Source: Fructobacillus evanidus (GTDB taxonomy: Bacteria; Bacillota; Bacilli; Lactobacillales; Lactobacillaceae). Taken from it: a stretch of 6,640 nt of DNA. Positions within the stretch are counted from its first letter, which is position 1, and the number at the start of each line of letters is the position of its first letter. The position numbers were made by a program, and so were the translations under genes. The stretch spans positions 1-6,640 of the forward strand of contig NZ_CAUZLM010000018.1 in the NCBI RefSeq assembly GCF_963580165.1, in the 5' to 3' direction. The notes under the pieces are model-generated. The model did not search any database. It was not told the DNA's origin and saw only the letters and a program-made list of their open reading frames with translations. Shown one piece after another: positions 4,982-6,640 of the stretch.

Positions 4982-4990
4982 TGGTAAAAT
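4982..4990 (+). promoter_or_regulatory. Extended -10 promoter of the partition operon
   Basis: TGG-TAAAAT (4982-4990) fits an extended -10 element; no clear -35 lies at the right distance. The -10 overlaps the first unit of repeat array 2, so binding of the centromere protein would repress the operon, as is common for such cassettes. Confidence 0.45.
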
Positions 4991-5043
4991 AGTAATGTAG
5001 TTAAATAGTAATATAGTCAAATAGCAATGTAGTAATATAGTAT
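4986..5043. repeat. parS: ATAGTA-type repeat array 2 (candidate parS/operator)
   Basis: Three copies of a 16-bp unit, AATAGTAATGTAGTTA, AATAGTAATATAGTCA and AATAGCAATGTAGTA (last one shortened), are followed by ATATAGTA. Each unit is two 8-bp half-units. The array ends 15 nt before the parA ribosome binding site, so it serves as likely centromere and operator together. Confidence 0.7.
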
Positions 5044-5071
5044 GTTTTAAAAAATATTGGGAGGAATACTT

Positions 5072-5905
5072 ATGGTTACAAAAATGTTGTTCGGAAACTT
5101 TAAAGGTGGCGTTGGAAAAACAACAAATTCAGTTATGGTTGCGTATGAATTAGCAAAAAAGGGATACAAAACTCTTGTATGTGATTTAGACCCACAAGCA
5201 AATTCAACGCAATTATTACGCCGAACATATGGATTACAAAATGGGATAGAATTACCAATTAAAAATACCATGATGGTTGCTCTTCAAGATGACACAATAA
5301 AAGAATCGTTAGTAAAAATAATGCCTAATTTATATTTATTGCCGTCACACAAAGACTTTGTTAGCTACCCAGATTTTCTTGAACTAAAATTTTTGCCTAC
5401 TGAGACAAATTATAAAAAGAAAAGAATTAGTTTTTTTCAAAACAAATTATCCACAATCGAAGCTGCTTTTGATTTTATTATTTTTGATGTCCCTCCAACA
5501 TTGTCCATTTATACTGATACTGCGCTATATTCATCTAACTATGTCATCATAGTTTTACAAACACAGCAACGTTCTTTAGATGGAGCAGAAGCTTTTTGGG
5601 AATATCTACAAACCTTCTACAACATGTACAAGGACGTTGATTTTGATATTGCCGGTATTTTACCAGTTCTACTAAAGAACAATGTTGGACTAGATAATCA
5701 AATTATAGATGACGCCAAAATTATATTTGGCGAAGATAAACTATTTAATGTCATCATAAAACATATGGAACGTTTAAAGCGATATGACCGTCAAGGCATT
5801 TCTGAAAAACAAATGACTGCGCAAAACGATTTTCATGACATAAAAGTCCATAATATATACTCTGCACTAACAGATGAAATCATAGAAAGGACACAGAACT
5901 TTTAA
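5072..5905 (+). CDS. parA: ParA-family partition ATPase
   Basis: The start is ATG 5072 (277 residues) because GGGAGG (5059-5064) lies 7 nt upstream; a TTG at 5057 would precede its own site. The deviant Walker A motif KGGVGKTT is at 11-18, with the signature Lys11. Switch/A' sequence LVCDLDPQANST is at 35-46, and the hydrophobic Walker B strand FDFIIFDVPP is at 133-142 with Asp139. ParA/Soj-type ATPases bind DNA and ATP and use the nucleoid to move plasmid copies apart. The protein lacks an N-terminal HTH, as in small (type Ib) ParA proteins. The gene heads an operon after the two repeat arrays, and its partner begins 2 nt after the stop. Similar ATPases also occur beside replication genes, so a role in copy control cannot be excluded. 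Confidence 0.93.
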   Translation: MVTKMLFGNFKGGVGKTTNSVMVAYELAKKGYKTLVCDLDPQANSTQLLRRTYGLQNGIELPIKNTMMVALQDDTIKESLVKIMPNLYLLPSHKDFVSYPDFLELKFLPTETNYKKKRISFFQNKLSTIEAAFDFIIFDVPPTLSIYTDTALYSSNYVIIVLQTQQRSLDGAEAFWEYLQTFYNMYKDVDFDIAGILPVLLKNNVGLDNQIIDDAKIIFGEDKLFNVIIKHMERLKRYDRQGISEKQMTAQNDFHDIKVHNIYSALTDEIIERTQNF

Positions 5906-5907
5906 TT

Positions 5908-6285
5908 ATGCCAAAATTAGAATTTAACAGAGATCCCAAAAGAAAAAAATCATTTAAAACAGTGGAAGAAACGCAAATATCAGAACCACAAAAAACTTTT
6001 TCTACTAAAGAAATCAATAGCACGTTATATAAGACCTACAATACAACCCCCAATCCTAAATTAGGGAGACCAAGAAAAAATAAAACATACAGTACTGTTC
6101 GTATACAGCGACATACTGTAAATAGAATTAACGCATTACAAAACACTCTCAATTTTGATACTCAAGATGATTTAATAATTAATATGTTAGATCGGTTAGA
6201 AATTATGCTTGATTCCGAACAGAAAACAATGTTTGATATGTACCTAAAAACATACAGTGCCAAAGAAAAAAGGCGAGAATCATAA
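5908..6285 (+). CDS. ParB-like centromere-binding partner (DUF5388-type small protein)
   Basis: The ATG is 2 nt after the parA stop and has only a distant GAAAGG (5885-5890), which suggests translational coupling. The 125-residue protein has a long basic, polar N-terminal half (KLEFNRDPKRKKSFK, then GRPRKNK at about 53-59) that looks disordered. A C-terminal segment follows, YSTVRIQRHTVNRINALQ then FDTQDDLIINMLDRLEIML. A short strand followed by two helices there is compatible with a ribbon-helix-helix fold. It probably binds the ATAGTA arrays and stimulates ParA through its basic N-terminus. I recall such proteins next to ParA in lactic acid bacterial plasmids, annotated as DUF5388. Partner role is likely by position; fold and DUF label are by eye. 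Confidence 0.7.
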   Translation: MPKLEFNRDPKRKKSFKTVEETQISEPQKTFSTKEINSTLYKTYNTTPNPKLGRPRKNKTYSTVRIQRHTVNRINALQNTLNFDTQDDLIINMLDRLEIMLDSEQKTMFDMYLKTYSAKEKRRES

Positions 6286-6295
6286 ATCGGTCTAG

Positions 6296-6378
6296 ATTGT
6301 GAAAAAAGGGAAAGTCCCTCCTTTGTGAATGCCAAAAAAAGACTTGTGGAGTAAAATTCACAAGTCCTTTTTCACAAT
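6296..6378. repeat. Long outer inverted repeat around the operon terminator
   Basis: ATTGTGAAAAAAGG (6296-6309) matches CCTTTTTCACAAT (6366-6378) with one extra A, enclosing a GGGA/TCCC mini-hairpin and the terminator stem. The two nested foldings are mutually exclusive at their shared right arm. Confidence 0.55.
6341..6372 (+). terminator. Intrinsic terminator of the partition operon
   Basis: GACTTGTG (6341-6348) pairs perfectly with CACAAGTC (6359-6366) around 10 nt, followed by C and TTTTT. AAAAAAA precedes the stem, so the hairpin could also act in the opposite direction. Confidence 0.88.
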
Positions 6379-6395
6379 ACACTTTAAAACCTCTT

Positions 6396-6425
6396 ATAAC
6401 GCCTACTTTAGTTAATAGGAGTTAT
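6396..6425. repeat. Imperfect inverted repeat
   Basis: ATAACGCCTA (6396-6405) and TAGGAGTTAT (6416-6425) pair at 9 of 10 positions around a 10-nt loop. There is no T-run on either side, so it is more likely a protein site or a structured RNA than a terminator. Confidence 0.5.
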
Positions 6426-6452
6426 GTCAACTAGAATTGGTATACTTTGCAT
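6408..6452 (-). CDS. 14-residue mini-ORF with a strong ribosome binding site
   Basis: On the minus strand ATG at 6452 follows GGGAGG (6461-6456) by only 3 nt and encodes MQSIPILVDITPIN. The 14 bases AAAATATTGGGAGG in front of it are identical to those in front of parA (5051-5064). It could be a leader peptide or the stump of a lost gene. No coding region follows on this strand, so a regulatory leader has nothing to control inside the window. The existence of a translated product is doubtful. Confidence 0.2.
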   Translation of the reverse strand: MQSIPILVDITPIN

Positions 6453-6640
6453 TGGCCTCCCAATATTTTAACATTCGTCTCTTACTGAAAACTTAGTAAC
6501 GTTTCTACACAGCAATCGTTTATACACTCTGCTCGTATGCTAATAAAGTGGACAGATTTTATGCACGCATCCACTGTATAATCACTCAAGGAAGAAAAGA
6601 ATTTTAGCATATAATAAAACGCCCCGATACTCAAAGGAAT
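6453..6640. other. Gene-free right end, possibly half a terminator at the edge
   Basis: No coding region is supported. On the minus strand, CGGGGCGTTTTATT (6625-6612) looks like the 3' arm and T-run of a terminator whose other arm would lie beyond the right edge. This would mean a minus-strand gene ends just outside. Confidence 0.3.

Noticed and set aside
4986..5043. CRISPR-like or replication-iteron reading of the AT repeats
   Set aside because: Units are short, degenerate and contiguous without unique spacers, and their place directly before parA favours a centromere. An iteron origin would normally adjoin a rep gene, and none is present.
5047..5271. 74-codon minus-strand reading frame
   Set aside because: It is antisense to the conserved ParA Walker A region and has no start signals.

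Overview
The window looks like accessory, most likely plasmid, DNA from a lactic acid bacterium of the Lactobacillaceae. The evidence is its low GC content, strong AGGAGG-type ribosome binding sites, a KxYKxGKxW signal peptide on a surface lectin, a ParA-type partition operon with an AT-rich repeat centromere, and a par/Fst-like type I toxin-antitoxin locus. I cannot name the species, and no replication initiator or relaxase gene lies inside the window.

Layout. Positions 1-1422 (minus strand) hold the N-terminal 474 residues of a secreted L-type (legume-like) lectin protein. Its C-terminal side is a long Asn/Gly/Ser repeat region that runs off the left edge. Positions 1560-2100 are a decay zone with a short HTH/transposase-like N-terminal remnant and the C-terminal tail of a CPBP (CAAX/Abi) membrane protease. 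A 46-residue putative metal-binding microprotein follows (2101-2241), then a dense cluster of GTAC-centred sites (2303-2432) and an XRE-family regulator with two predicted membrane segments (2541-3035).

Positions 3246-3620 carry a compact convergent toxin-antitoxin module. A 65-nt antitoxin RNA (plus strand, 3297-3361) faces a 39-residue hydrophobic toxin gene (minus strand, 3428-3547). The two RNAs can pair through two direct repeats that cover the toxin ribosome binding site and start codon, and through complementary terminator loops. This matches the architecture of the pAD1 par locus.

Positions 3560-4080 have no gene but contain a GC-rich hairpin that may be an oriT and an 18-bp perfect palindrome. 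Positions about 4085-4713 are a markedly hairpin-rich stretch ending in a strong terminator. I read it as a large structured non-coding RNA, plausibly of the ROOL type known from Lactobacillaceae plasmids. A near-consensus internal promoter could also produce a separate RNA of about 115 nt from its 3' end.

Positions 4871-6285 are a partition cassette: two ATAGTA-type repeat arrays (candidate parS), the second overlapping the promoter, then parA and a small downstream gene for the probable centromere-binding partner, closed by a strong terminator. The remaining right end is non-coding with small inverted repeats. The partition operon, the toxin-antitoxin locus and possibly the large RNA would together serve stable plasmid maintenance, and the lectin is probable adhesion cargo.
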